From Bacteroidia bacterium (GTDB lineage Bacteria; Bacteroidota; Bacteroidia; Bacteroidales; Azobacteroidaceae), in the NCBI GenBank assembly GCA_026000155.1, contig BNYG01000028.1, positions 1-28,936 on the forward strand: a stretch of 28,936 nt of DNA. Reading direction: 5' to 3'. Below the pieces are notes generated by a model that worked only from the letters and a program-made list of their open reading frames with translations, had not been told where the DNA came from and searched no databases. The translations under genes were made by a program, and so were the position numbers. Shown here one piece after another: positions 14,662 to 23,451 of this stretch; position 1 is the stretch's first letter; every line of letters begins with the position of its first letter.

Positions 14662-16149
14662 ATGAGAAACAGGTGCTTGTTGTGTTTATTACTATTTCCC
14701 CTTGGTTGTAGTCTTTCCGCCCAGTCCGTACAACTGAGTTTGTCCGAATCCATTGATCTGGCAATTGACAGTTCCTTGCAGGCATTCCGCGCCAAGAATG
14801 TCTATATGGCCAATTATTGGGCATATCGTTCCTACAAGGCGGGGCGCTTGCCTTCATTGACTTTGCGCACCACGCCTTTGGAATACCGGCGCGATTTTAC
14901 CCGGCGCTACGATTCCAATGAAAACATCGACGTTTACCGGCGGCAGCAATCGCTGTATTCCTACGGCAACCTGTCCATCAGTCAGAATTTCGACCTGACC
15001 GGCGGAACGTTTTTTATTGATTCGGAATTGGGCTATATGCGGAATTTTGGTACGGACAACTATTCCCAGTTCTCGTCCGTTCCTATTCGAATCGGGTATT
15101 CGCAATCGTTGTTTGGTTTCAACAGTTTCAAATGGGACAAGCAAATCGAGCCGCTCAAATACAAGAAAGCGCAAATACAGTATCTCTACGCTCAGGAAGA
15201 AATAGCGGAAACGACCATTCAATATTTTTTCTCGTTGGCAATGGCGCAAATGGAATACGATATGGCGCTGGCAACTGTCGCTTCTTCCGATACGCTTTAC
15301 CGCATCGGGCAGGAAAGGCAAAAAATAGCGTCCATCTCTCAAGGCGATTTGCTGACACTCAAATTGGATGCCGTCAATGCCCGCAACACGCTTAAAAACG
15401 CAGAGATAAGTCTGAAACGAGCCTCGTTCAGCTTTGCTTCTTATCTGCATCTGGACAAAGAAACGCAGGTAAAAACAGAACTTCCCGGACGACCCGCCAA
15501 CCTGACCATTTCGTCCGGCAAGGCATTGCAGTACGCCCTTGAAAACAATCCCGATTTTATGGCCAATAAGCAGGAACGCTTGGAAGCCGAACGGGAAGTG
15601 GATCGAACAAAGAAAAGTTCGACTTTCGATGCCAGCATCTCGGCAAGTGTGGGATTCAACCAGGTGGCAGGCAATTTGGCGGGGGTCTATCGCAATCCGC
15701 TTCAACAGGATATTGTCAGCGTGGGACTGACTATTCCTTTGATTGATTGGGGCGTAAGGAAAGGACGCGCCAATATGGCTGTCAACAATCTGAATGTGAC
15801 CAAGATTTCCATTCAACAGCGGGAAGAGAGCCTCGAACAGGATGTCATCATGACGGTCAACGACTTCAATATCCAGCAGGATTTAATCAACAGCGCAGAG
15901 GAAGCCATGGAGCTGGCAACGATGGCATACAACGTAACGAAAGAACGGTTTGTCATCGGAAAAGCCGACCTGAACAGCCTCACGCTGTCGCTGAACAGGC
16001 AAAACAGCGCCCAACGGAATTACATTTCCGCGTTAAGGGATTATTGGTTGAATTATTACAAATTGCGCAAACTGACACTTTTTGATTTTGCAAAAGAAGC
16101 TCCATTGTCTGTACTGTTTGATAAAGCAATGAATACGGGTAAAAGGTAA
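14662..16149 (+). CDS. TolC-family outer-membrane efflux protein
   Basis: 495 aa. A signal peptide (RCLLCLLLFPLGCSLSAQS) precedes the typical TolC start VQLSLSESIDLAIDSSLQ. Long amphipathic helical hairpins occur twice, as expected for the OEP repeat (for example VDAVNARNTLKNAEISLKRA-type and EEAMELATMAYNVTKERF helices). Strand segments rich in aromatic residues (YGNLSISQNFDLTGGTFF) fit the barrel. It would form the outer-membrane and periplasmic channel for the RND pumps. The adaptor and first permease lie 7 kb upstream and the second permease begins 4 bp downstream of its stop. Codon and base usage match those exporter genes, not the AT-rich cassette just upstream. Confidence 0.92.
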   Translation: MRNRCLLCLLLFPLGCSLSAQSVQLSLSESIDLAIDSSLQAFRAKNVYMANYWAYRSYKAGRLPSLTLRTTPLEYRRDFTRRYDSNENIDVYRRQQSLYSYGNLSISQNFDLTGGTFFIDSELGYMRNFGTDNYSQFSSVPIRIGYSQSLFGFNSFKWDKQIEPLKYKKAQIQYLYAQEEIAETTIQYFFSLAMAQMEYDMALATVASSDTLYRIGQERQKIASISQGDLLTLKLDAVNARNTLKNAEISLKRASFSFASYLHLDKETQVKTELPGRPANLTISSGKALQYALENNPDFMANKQERLEAEREVDRTKKSSTFDASISASVGFNQVAGNLAGVYRNPLQQDIVSVGLTIPLIDWGVRKGRANMAVNNLNVTKISIQQREESLEQDVIMTVNDFNIQQDLINSAEEAMELATMAYNVTKERFVIGKADLNSLTLSLNRQNSAQRNYISALRDYWLNYYKLRKLTLFDFAKEAPLSVLFDKAMNTGKR

Positions 16150-16153
16150 AAAA

Positions 16154-19100
16154 ATGAATACACAGGCAATGAACGAACATCAGGGGATTGCGGGTCAGGC
16201 CCGCAATGACAAGCCGGTGTCTTCTTTTTCGATTATCCTGGCTTTTGTCTGCCTTACGCTGGTAGGCTTGGCGTTGGTGCCTTTGTTGCCGGTCAAGCTG
16301 TCGCCGTCCCAAACGCTTCCGCAGATCAATGTGCATTTCAATATGCCGGGCAATGCTTCCCGCGTGGTGGAAATGGAAGCCACTTCGAAATTGGAAGCCA
16401 TGTTGAGCCGGATCAAGGGAATAGAAAGTATCAGCTCTACTTCCGGAAACGGATGGGGCAACATTTCCATTCGCTTGGATAAGCACGTGAATATAGATGC
16501 CGCCCGTTTTGAAGTTTCCACGATTGTCCGCCAACTGTGGCCGCAACTGCCGGAAGGAATCTCTTATCCGGCTATCTCTTTCAACCGTTCCGACGAAGAT
16601 GCCGGTCGCCCTTTTCTGGTTTTTACGATTAATTCCCCTGCCAATCCGATTATTATCCAACAATTTACGGAAAACAATATCAAACCGCAACTGGCGCAGA
16701 TAGCCGGAGTCAACCGGCTGGATGTCAGTGGAGCCATGCCTTTAGAATGGAAGCTGGAATATGATTACAAACGGTTGGAAACGGTAGGAATAACGGTACA
16801 AGATATTCAAACCGCTATCAGCCATTACTTGAACCGTGAATTTATGGGTATTGCTTCCATCAGGGAATCCGGCGAATGGATACGGATTGCCCTGGTTCCG
16901 GATCATACAGGCGCTAACACATTTAATCCTGAAAAGATTACCGTAAAAAACCGGAACGGTAAACTTATTTCTTTGGATCAATTGGTCACCGTTTCTCATC
17001 CCGAACAGGAAGCGCAAAGTTTTTACCGCATCAACGGTTTGAATTCGGTTTACATGTCCATTACGGCGGATGATAATGCCAATCAGTTGGATTTAAGCCG
17101 GAAGATAAAAGACAAATTGGACGATCTCCATGTCCTTTTTCCGGCAGGATATGAAATACATACCAGTTACGATGCTACCGAATACATTCAAAAAGAATTG
17201 GATAAGATTTATTTCCGTACCGGATTAACACTGTTGATCCTTTTGATTTTTGTCTTGGTCATCTATCGCAGTTTCAAATACTTATTGCTCATTTTTCTGT
17301 CATTGTGTGCCAATATTGCGATTGCGGTGGTGTTCTATTATTTTGGCGGATTGGAAATGCAGTTGTATTCGTTAGCCGGGATTACGATTTCGCTGACTTT
17401 GGTCATTGATAATACGATTGTCATGTCGGATCAAATCATCCGGCAACACAATAAAAAAGCCTTTATGGCGATCTTGACGGCTACCGTTACGACCATTGCA
17501 TCGCTGGCCATTATCTTTTTTATGGATGAAAAAATACGCTTGAACCTGCTGGATTTTGCCAAAGTAATGATTATCAACCTGACCGTATCGTTATTCGTTG
17601 CCTTGTTTTTGGTTCCGGCGCTGATCGAAAAATTGAAAATAGGCAAAGGGCGAAGGGCGAAAGGCAAAAAACGCCGGATCTTTCGCCTTTTGCCCTTCGC
17701 CTTTAGCCGGTTTTACACCGCTCTCTGCTGTTTCACTTGGCGGTGGCGTGTTCCGGTCTGTGTGCTGCTTATCCTGGTGTTCGGCTTGCCGGTATTTTTG
17801 CTTCCCGAAAAAATGGAAGGCGAGGGCAAAGGCGTTGAATTATACAATAAAACCTTGGGATCTGCTTTTTATAAAGAAAAGATTAAACCGCATACCGATG
17901 TCTGGTTAGGCGGAACCTTGCGGTTATTCGTACAAAAAGTGTTTGAAGGAAGCTATTTTACCGACCGGCAGGAAACGAGCATTTATATGACAGCTACCTT
18001 GCCCAACGGTGCAACAATATCGCAGATGAATACCCTGATGCAACGCATGGAAAGTTATATCAGCCAATTCCCGGAGATACGCCAGTTTCAAACCAACATT
18101 CAAAATGCCCGGCGAGCCGATATTCGCATTCAATTTACCAAACAAAGCGAACGCAGCGGTTTTCCTTATTTATTGAAATCGAAATTGATCACCAAATCAA
18201 TGGAATTAGGAGGCGGAAGCTGGGGCGTATATGGTTTGGGCGACGGCTTCAGCAACGATGTCCGGGAATCGGCAGGCTCTTACCGGGTGATTCTGCGGGG
18301 ATTCAATTACGATGAACTGTCGGATTTAACGGAACAGTTCAAATCGAAATTATTGGAACACCCGCGCATTAAAGAAGTAACTACCGGTTCCGAATTCAGT
18401 TGGTTCAAAGATGATTACCAGGAATTTACATTTAACCTGAACAAAGAACGCCTGGCACAAGAAAACATACAGCCGATTCAACTGTTTGCATCCCTCAAAC
18501 CCCTGTTCGGGCAGGATATACGAGCCGGCGAATTGCCCGGGGAATACGGTCTGGAACGGATTGTGCTTCATTCCCGGCAATCCAAAGAATACGATATCTG
18601 GAGTTTGGAACATATTCCCGGAAAAATAGGAGATGAAAAAGAATACAAACTGTCGGAACTGGCCCGTTTGGAAAAAGCGCAAGCGCCTCAAAATATTGTC
18701 AAGGAAGACCAACAGTACCGCTTATGCCTGCAATACGAATATATCGGCGCTTATGAACAAGGGCGTAAAATGTTGGAACGCAATGTCAAGGAATTCAAAG
18801 GTCAAATGCCCCTGGGTTACAGCATCGAAAACCAGGATCGAATGTGGAATTGGGGAAAAGACAACAGTAAACAATACGGGCTGTTGCTGTTGATTTTTGT
18901 TATTATCTATTTCACTTGCAGCATTTTATTTAATTCATTGAAGCAACCGCTTTCGGTTATTTTTGTTATTCCAATTTCGTTTATCGGTATTTTTCTCACG
19001 TTCTATCTATTCAAATTAAATTTTGACCAGGGCGGTTTTGCCTCTTTTATCCTGTTGTGCGGAATTTCCGTCAATGCCAATATCTATATCCTGAACGAAT

Positions 19101-19366
19101 ATAACAATATCCGGAAAGCAATCCCGAATATAAGCCCGCTTCAAGCGTACATCCAGGCTTGGAATGCGAAAATAAGTCCCATCTTCTTAACGGTAATATC
19201 CACCGTACTGGGCTTTATTCCCTTTATGACAGGTGAAAGCAAAGAAGCATTTTGGTTCCCTTTGGCGGCAGGAACGATTGGCGGATTAATCCTGTCATTG
19301 ATTGGAACCTTTTTATTCCTGCCGCTTTTTATGGGAGTGGCAAAAAATTATTTCAGGAAATTATAA
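16154..19366 (+). CDS. RND family efflux permease (second)
   Basis: A 1070-aa RND transporter, only distantly similar to the first permease, with TM1 near residues 24-46, periplasmic domains, TM2-6, a cytoplasmic linker, TM7 and TM8-12. The TM4 relay region reads LTLVIDNTIVMSDQ (D419; again Asp-Asn instead of Asp-Asp). Residues 10-20 (QGIAGQARNDK) are an in-frame 33-bp palindromic element just before TM1. Another imperfect palindrome (17641-17704) encodes the Lys/Arg-rich TM6-TM7 linker IGKGRRAKGKKRRIFRLLPF. No ATG lies between the element and TM1, so translation must pass through it. It is the last gene of the exporter set; two permeases with one adaptor suggests a hetero-oligomeric or paired pump. 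Confidence 0.92.
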   Translation: MNTQAMNEHQGIAGQARNDKPVSSFSIILAFVCLTLVGLALVPLLPVKLSPSQTLPQINVHFNMPGNASRVVEMEATSKLEAMLSRIKGIESISSTSGNGWGNISIRLDKHVNIDAARFEVSTIVRQLWPQLPEGISYPAISFNRSDEDAGRPFLVFTINSPANPIIIQQFTENNIKPQLAQIAGVNRLDVSGAMPLEWKLEYDYKRLETVGITVQDIQTAISHYLNREFMGIASIRESGEWIRIALVPDHTGANTFNPEKITVKNRNGKLISLDQLVTVSHPEQEAQSFYRINGLNSVYMSITADDNANQLDLSRKIKDKLDDLHVLFPAGYEIHTSYDATEYIQKELDKIYFRTGLTLLILLIFVLVIYRSFKYLLLIFLSLCANIAIAVVFYYFGGLEMQLYSLAGITISLTLVIDNTIVMSDQIIRQHNKKAFMAILTATVTTIASLAIIFFMDEKIRLNLLDFAKVMIINLTVSLFVALFLVPALIEKLKIGKGRRAKGKKRRIFRLLPFAFSRFYTALCCFTWRWRVPVCVLLILVFGLPVFLLPEKMEGEGKGVELYNKTLGSAFYKEKIKPHTDVWLGGTLRLFVQKVFEGSYFTDRQETSIYMTATLPNGATISQMNTLMQRMESYISQFPEIRQFQTNIQNARRADIRIQFTKQSERSGFPYLLKSKLITKSMELGGGSWGVYGLGDGFSNDVRESAGSYRVILRGFNYDELSDLTEQFKSKLLEHPRIKEVTTGSEFSWFKDDYQEFTFNLNKERLAQENIQPIQLFASLKPLFGQDIRAGELPGEYGLERIVLHSRQSKEYDIWSLEHIPGKIGDEKEYKLSELARLEKAQAPQNIVKEDQQYRLCLQYEYIGAYEQGRKMLERNVKEFKGQMPLGYSIENQDRMWNWGKDNSKQYGLLLLIFVIIYFTCSILFNSLKQPLSVIFVIPISFIGIFLTFYLFKLNFDQGGFASFILLCGISVNANIYILNEYNNIRKAIPNISPLQAYIQAWNAKISPIFLTVISTVLGFIPFMTGESKEAFWFPLAAGTIGGLILSLIGTFLFLPLFMGVAKNYFRKL
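16181..16213. repeat. 33-bp element, in frame (RND permease 2)
   Basis: Stem 16187-16194/16200-16207 around tcagg. It encodes QGIAGQARNDK, the same frame and orientation as at 4629-4661. It differs from that copy at only two positions (loop a to g and the penultimate base g to a). Confidence 0.85.
17641..17708. repeat. Imperfect palindrome in TM6-TM7 linker (RND permease 2)
   Basis: The left arm (about 17645-17658) pairs with 17692-17704 with a one-base bulge; further partial pairing fills the middle. It is rich in ggcgaaggg / cccttcgcc. It occupies the same topological position as the 28-bp palindrome of the first permease. Confidence 0.7.
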
Positions 19367-19398
19367 AATAAATCGTTGAGTGTGATTTCTTTTTACTC

Positions 19399-19500
19399 TT
19401 ATAATTTGCCACAAAGGTATAAAAAATATTACTTATGGCAAATTATAAATTTATATTTTCCCATAACTATGTTTTAAATAATACTTATGGTGAATTATAA
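19399..19500. promoter_or_regulatory. Repeated operator-like sites upstream of regulator gene
   Basis: A perfect 13-bp inverted repeat (19399-19411 and 19436-19448) and a direct repeat acttatggcaaattataa (19431-19448) matched at 16 of 18 positions by 19483-19500. The direct copies are 52 bp apart, close to five helical turns. Three copies of one site in an AT-rich gap suggest binding by a dimeric or multimeric regulator, possibly the downstream gene product. Confidence 0.5.
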
Positions 19501-19566
19501 TCGCTGGTCACGGACATCTGAGCGTTTTTTTATGCAGCCTCTAAGTAAGATAACGCAGAAAATGTT

Positions 19567-19574
19567 TATATTTG
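19567..19574 (+). promoter_or_regulatory. Bacteroidetes -7 promoter element
   Basis: TATATTTG fits the TAnnTTTG -7 consensus exactly. No clear TTTG at the expected -33 position. It would give a leader of about 150 nt for the regulator gene. The remaining sequence of the 19367-19733 gap shows only the operator-like repeats. Confidence 0.45.
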
Positions 19575-19733
19575 CAAGAATAATAGGATAAATACGATAA
19601 TTGCCAATCCGCAGGAGAAGTAAAAAAGTTCACAATTCTTGTATTTGTCATCGAAAATGCTTAATATTGCAAACAATTGAGTGCTTGATTACAGGGACTT
19701 CTGGTTAGCTTTTAATCGATTTGTATTTATTGA

Positions 19734-22334
19734 ATGAAACTACTTAAAATATTCAGTCTTGCCGGTTTGACAAATATGCCTGTTTGGTTGTTTCTGCTTT
19801 TTTTAGTAAGCGCCTTTCCCTTACACGCAAAAGAGGACAATGTTAGAGCAGGACTCCATTTTTATTCCTTTGAAGTAGATAAGGATAAGCGTACCGGTCT
19901 GAATCTGACTCCGGAGAAGAATTTTTATCTTCCTCAAGGCTTCACTTTGGCGTTTGAACTTCGGTTACGCGTAGAAGTACAAAGTTTTGGGTATGTATTT
20001 CGAATGATAGGAAACAATTCTTTAGCCGTTGACCTTATCGCCTATCAGTTCAGTCCGGATGGTGTTTTTAGATTAGTACTTAAAAACAAAGCCTTGATAC
20101 AGTATTTTCAGGAGGAAATCGGTGGCGACATTAATAAAGACTGGATAAAATTCTCCATGACTTTCAATCCCTCCTCGAATCGGATTTCTTTATCCGTCAA
20201 TGGTATTGAAAAAACGATTGATTACGATATCCGTGATTTTGATCATTTCAACCTTTGTTTCGGCAAGAATGAACATGTTGATTTTTATACTACCGATGTG
20301 GCTCCGATGACCATTCGTCGTATTCAATTATACAATCACGAACAAGAATTGATTCGTGATTGGGAATTGGGAAAACATGGAAATAACACGGTGTATGACG
20401 AATGTAAAGGTCAGGAAGCAACGGTTGCAAATCCGTTGTGGGAGATTGATAAACATGTGAAATGGGAAAAAAAGGCGGCCTTTCATTTAGCCGGCCAGCA
20501 TTATCAATTTGCTTTTGATAAGGTCAATGACCGGATTTTTATTGCCAGAGACAAGCAGGTCATCATTTATCATGCTTTAACCGGACAAACGGATACATTG
20601 GATGCGAAAGGCTATCCCTACAATGTGGAGCCTAATCAGTTGCTTTATGATTCGAACAGGGACGAATTGGTATCTTACGATTATGATGAAGCGCAATTGG
20701 CCCGTTTCAATTTTCATACACGTGAATGGACCAACGAAAATCAGGAACACATAGGCACCCGGTTTTGGCATCACGGCCGGTATTATTTACCCAAAGACAG
20801 CAGTATTGTGATTTTCGGCGGGTACGGATTGCATAAATACAGCAATTTGTTGCAGAAATATGATACACAACGGCAGCAATGGCAACGATCCAATGTATCC
20901 GGTCCGATACATCCCCGCTATTTGGGCAGTATGGGTATATTGAATGACAGTTCTTTTCTGTATTTTGGCGGTTTTGGAAATGAATCGGGTAATCAGGAAG
21001 AAGGTACTGAAAATTATTATGAGTTGTATGAGGTCAACCTGCCCAATCTTTCCGCCCGAAAACGATGGACATTGCCTGCTGTATCCGAGCATTTTACAAA
21101 TGGAAACTCGTTGATTGTGGATACGGAAAGAAATGTTTTTTATTCTTTAGCTTATCCCAACAATAAATATACAAGTTCTATTTTATTGAATGAATATCAA
21201 TTGGATGCGCCGGAATACCGGGCGCTCGGAGATTCATTGCCCTATCTGTTCAATGATATTGATGCCTATTGCGATCTGTTTCAAAGCAGTGATAAAGAGA
21301 CTTTATTGGCGCTTGTTTCCACCGTACAGGATAACCGTTCGGAAATCAATATCTATTCGATTGCCTATCCTCCTTTAAGTCCCGAACAAGTACTCCAAAC
21401 ACAAAAAGCGAAAACAAATCCGTTGTATATATACCTCTTATTGGGTGGATTGTTGCTTTTATCAGGGGCTTTAATCATCCTTTTGAAGAAGAAAAATTTG
21501 TCCGGAAAAGAAGAAATTGATTTCTCGACGGAAAATGGGTTTATTGAAGATTTGGCAGAAGTCGTTCCGGCGCAACTTCTCCCTTCTTCCATCTATTTAT
21601 TGGGCAAGTTTAAAGTAACGGACAAAGAAGGCAACGAGATGAAAGACCATTTTTCGCCCACCACCCAGCAATTTTTTGTTTTAGTCTTGCTTGCTACGCT
21701 AAAGAATGGCAACGGTATCACTTCCGATGAACTGAATCAACGATTATGGGCTGATAAAGATGATGTGAGTGCGCGGAACAGCCGGAATGTATATATCAAT
21801 AAACTACGGACGATCTTAAAAAATATGGAGGGAATAGAGATTGTCAAGCAAAGCGGTCACTGGAAAATCAATCTCCAAAAAAATGTTTTTTGTGATTACA
21901 TGCGGATATTATCGCTCATCCATGCGCTGAAAAATAAAAATGACATCAATAAGCATTTTTTGAATGAATTGGTTGATATCGCTTTGCAAGGAACGTTATT
22001 GCCTTATATGGAAGCAGAATGGTTGGACAGTTTCAAAGCCGATTTCTCTAATTTGATGATCGAAACCATTACTTGGATCAGCAAGAAAAAAGAATGGAAA
22101 ATCGACCTGGACCTGCTATTGAAAATGGCGGACGTGGTATTGTTGCACGATAATACGGAGGAATACGGAATCAAATTAAAGTGTTCCGTACTCCTTCGCC
22201 TCAACCGGAATGTGCAAGCCCGGCAGGTTTTTCATAAATTTGCGAATGATTATGAAAAACTGCTGTCTATTAAACCAAATTTTACTTTTGAAGATATTAT
22301 CAAGAGTTATTCGGGCAAACAGTTAATACTTTAA
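19734..22334 (+). CDS. Transmembrane regulator: LamG-like and Kelch sensor, winged-helix/BTAD-like output
   Basis: 866 aa. Signal peptide (about 1-32, ending FPLHAK), then a beta-rich concanavalin/LamG-like part (about 38-205), then Kelch-like blades (about 235-540) with repeated GG turns: IVIFGGYGLHKYSNLLQKYD and SSFLYFGGFGNESGN. One TM helix spans 565-587 (YIYLLLGGLLLLSGALIILL) followed by KKK. The cytoplasmic part has an OmpR/SARP-type winged helix (about 618-718: SPTTQQFFVLVLLATLKNG, ELNQRLW, SRNVYINKLRTIL, SGHWKINL) and a C-terminal helical region (about 725-860) resembling the BTAD domain. This is a one-component membrane regulator: extracytoplasmic propeller sensing, cytoplasmic DNA binding. 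Next to the export locus, it probably controls that locus or itself; the sites at 19399-19500 are candidate targets. No phosphoreceiver or kinase domain is seen. Confidence 0.82.
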   Translation: MKLLKIFSLAGLTNMPVWLFLLFLVSAFPLHAKEDNVRAGLHFYSFEVDKDKRTGLNLTPEKNFYLPQGFTLAFELRLRVEVQSFGYVFRMIGNNSLAVDLIAYQFSPDGVFRLVLKNKALIQYFQEEIGGDINKDWIKFSMTFNPSSNRISLSVNGIEKTIDYDIRDFDHFNLCFGKNEHVDFYTTDVAPMTIRRIQLYNHEQELIRDWELGKHGNNTVYDECKGQEATVANPLWEIDKHVKWEKKAAFHLAGQHYQFAFDKVNDRIFIARDKQVIIYHALTGQTDTLDAKGYPYNVEPNQLLYDSNRDELVSYDYDEAQLARFNFHTREWTNENQEHIGTRFWHHGRYYLPKDSSIVIFGGYGLHKYSNLLQKYDTQRQQWQRSNVSGPIHPRYLGSMGILNDSSFLYFGGFGNESGNQEEGTENYYELYEVNLPNLSARKRWTLPAVSEHFTNGNSLIVDTERNVFYSLAYPNNKYTSSILLNEYQLDAPEYRALGDSLPYLFNDIDAYCDLFQSSDKETLLALVSTVQDNRSEINIYSIAYPPLSPEQVLQTQKAKTNPLYIYLLLGGLLLLSGALIILLKKKNLSGKEEIDFSTENGFIEDLAEVVPAQLLPSSIYLLGKFKVTDKEGNEMKDHFSPTTQQFFVLVLLATLKNGNGITSDELNQRLWADKDDVSARNSRNVYINKLRTILKNMEGIEIVKQSGHWKINLQKNVFCDYMRILSLIHALKNKNDINKHFLNELVDIALQGTLLPYMEAEWLDSFKADFSNLMIETITWISKKKEWKIDLDLLLKMADVVLLHDNTEEYGIKLKCSVLLRLNRNVQARQVFHKFANDYEKLLSIKPNFTFEDIIKSYSGKQLIL

Positions 22335-22501
22335 TGTTCAGATACTTAAATTCCAACTTGCAAGTTTTCTGTACACGTGGGACAGTTTCTGCGGTTACTC
22401 AACAGAGGCAATGTGGAACAGAGAGCGATCAATGCGATTTGGCAGGAAAATAAAATTTGAAATTATTATCCGCTTCGATGAGTACGTACTACTTTTTTTA
22501 G

Positions 22502-22509
22502 TAATTTTG
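22502..22509 (+). promoter_or_regulatory. Bacteroidetes -7 promoter element for RM genes
   Basis: TAATTTTG fits TAnnTTTG and lies 27 bp before the chosen methyltransferase ATG at 22537. It supports that start over the upstream in-frame ATG at 22411. A 12-bp perfect palindrome (22355-22366) lies upstream in the same gap. Confidence 0.5.
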
Positions 22510-22536
22510 TATATTAGACATTTAAATAAATTTGTA

Positions 22537-23451
22537 ATGGAAATAGCAACAGCAAGACATACACGCAAGACCGCACCACCTATTCAAAAGATGAATAAGC
22601 CCAAAAAACTCATTGCTTTTGGATGGTATGGGGGGAAATTCTCGCACCTTGATTGGTTATTGCCGAAACTTCCCGACTGTTTGCATTACTGCGAACCTTT
22701 CGCAGGTTCGGGTGCTGTTTTGCTGAATAAAACACCTTCACCTGTCGAAACATACAACGATATAGATGGAGAAGTTGTAAATTTTTTCAAAGTTTTACGC
22801 GAAGAAAAAGATGCTTTGATAGAAAAAATTACTTTAACGCCTTTTTCGAGAGAAGAATTTGGAATTGCATGTGAATTAAATCCGAATTTATCCAATCTTG
22901 AGCGTGCAAGGCGTTTTTACATTCGGGCACGGCAAGTTAGAACAGGTTTAGCACAAACAGCTTCAATCGGACGTTGGGCAAATTGCAAAAATACAAGTCG
23001 TGCGGGAATGAGTGGAGTAGTAAGTCGTTGGTTGGGTGGAGTGGAACAACTTGAATTTATTGCTGAAAGGCTTTTGAGAGTACAAATTGAAAATCGTCCC
23101 GCGATTGATGTTATTAAGTTGTATGATGACAAAGAAACTCTTTTTTATTGCGACCCTCCGTATATTCACGAAACAAGAGGCGACACAAAATCTTATAGTT
23201 ACGAAATGTATGATTCCGACCATAGGCAATTGGCTGAAGTTCTTAATTCAGTAAGCGGGCTTGTAGCTATTTCAAATTATGAATGTGAACTCATGGAAGA
23301 ACTTTACCCATCCAAAAAATGGACAAAAATTTACAGTCCCGAAAAAACGATACATTCTACAAAAGATGTACGACAAGAGGTGCTTTGGGTAAATTATAAC
23401 ATACAGTCGTTAAAATCAAATAACGTATTTTCTCTTTTTGCCAATGAATAA
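22537..23451 (+). CDS. D12-class N6-adenine DNA methyltransferase
   Basis: 304 aa from ATG 22537. AdoMet-binding motif I is EPFAGSGAV (residues 53-61) after an N-terminal FGWYGGKFSHLDWLL segment, the K-x-x-x motif X of the Dam/D12 class. The catalytic motif IV is DPPY (206-209). The C-terminal KDVRQEVLWVNYN is typical of the class. It methylates adenine N6 in a short DNA site and would protect the host from the endonuclease encoded next, whose ATG lies 8 nt inside this gene. An in-frame ATG at 22411 would add 42 residues without family similarity and lies upstream of the promoter element, so I rejected it. Sequence is AT-rich relative to the exporter genes, consistent with transfer. Confidence 0.9.
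   Translation: MEIATARHTRKTAPPIQKMNKPKKLIAFGWYGGKFSHLDWLLPKLPDCLHYCEPFAGSGAVLLNKTPSPVETYNDIDGEVVNFFKVLREEKDALIEKITLTPFSREEFGIACELNPNLSNLERARRFYIRARQVRTGLAQTASIGRWANCKNTSRAGMSGVVSRWLGGVEQLEFIAERLLRVQIENRPAIDVIKLYDDKETLFYCDPPYIHETRGDTKSYSYEMYDSDHRQLAEVLNSVSGLVAISNYECELMEELYPSKKWTKIYSPEKTIHSTKDVRQEVLWVNYNIQSLKSNNVFSLFANE

Noticed and set aside
14854..15816. 320-aa minus-strand ORF opposite the TolC-like gene
   Set aside because: A shadow of a GC-richer gene; His/Arg/Gln-rich composition and no recognisable domain.
19501..19530. Weak hairpin followed by seven T, considered as terminator of the exporter operon
   Set aside because: Only about four outer base pairs with a large loop, and 135 bp after the gene; too weak to call.
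22411..22536. N-terminal extension of the DNA methyltransferase
   Set aside because: It precedes the -7 element at 22502 and does not resemble the family; ATG 22537 gives the normal N-terminus.
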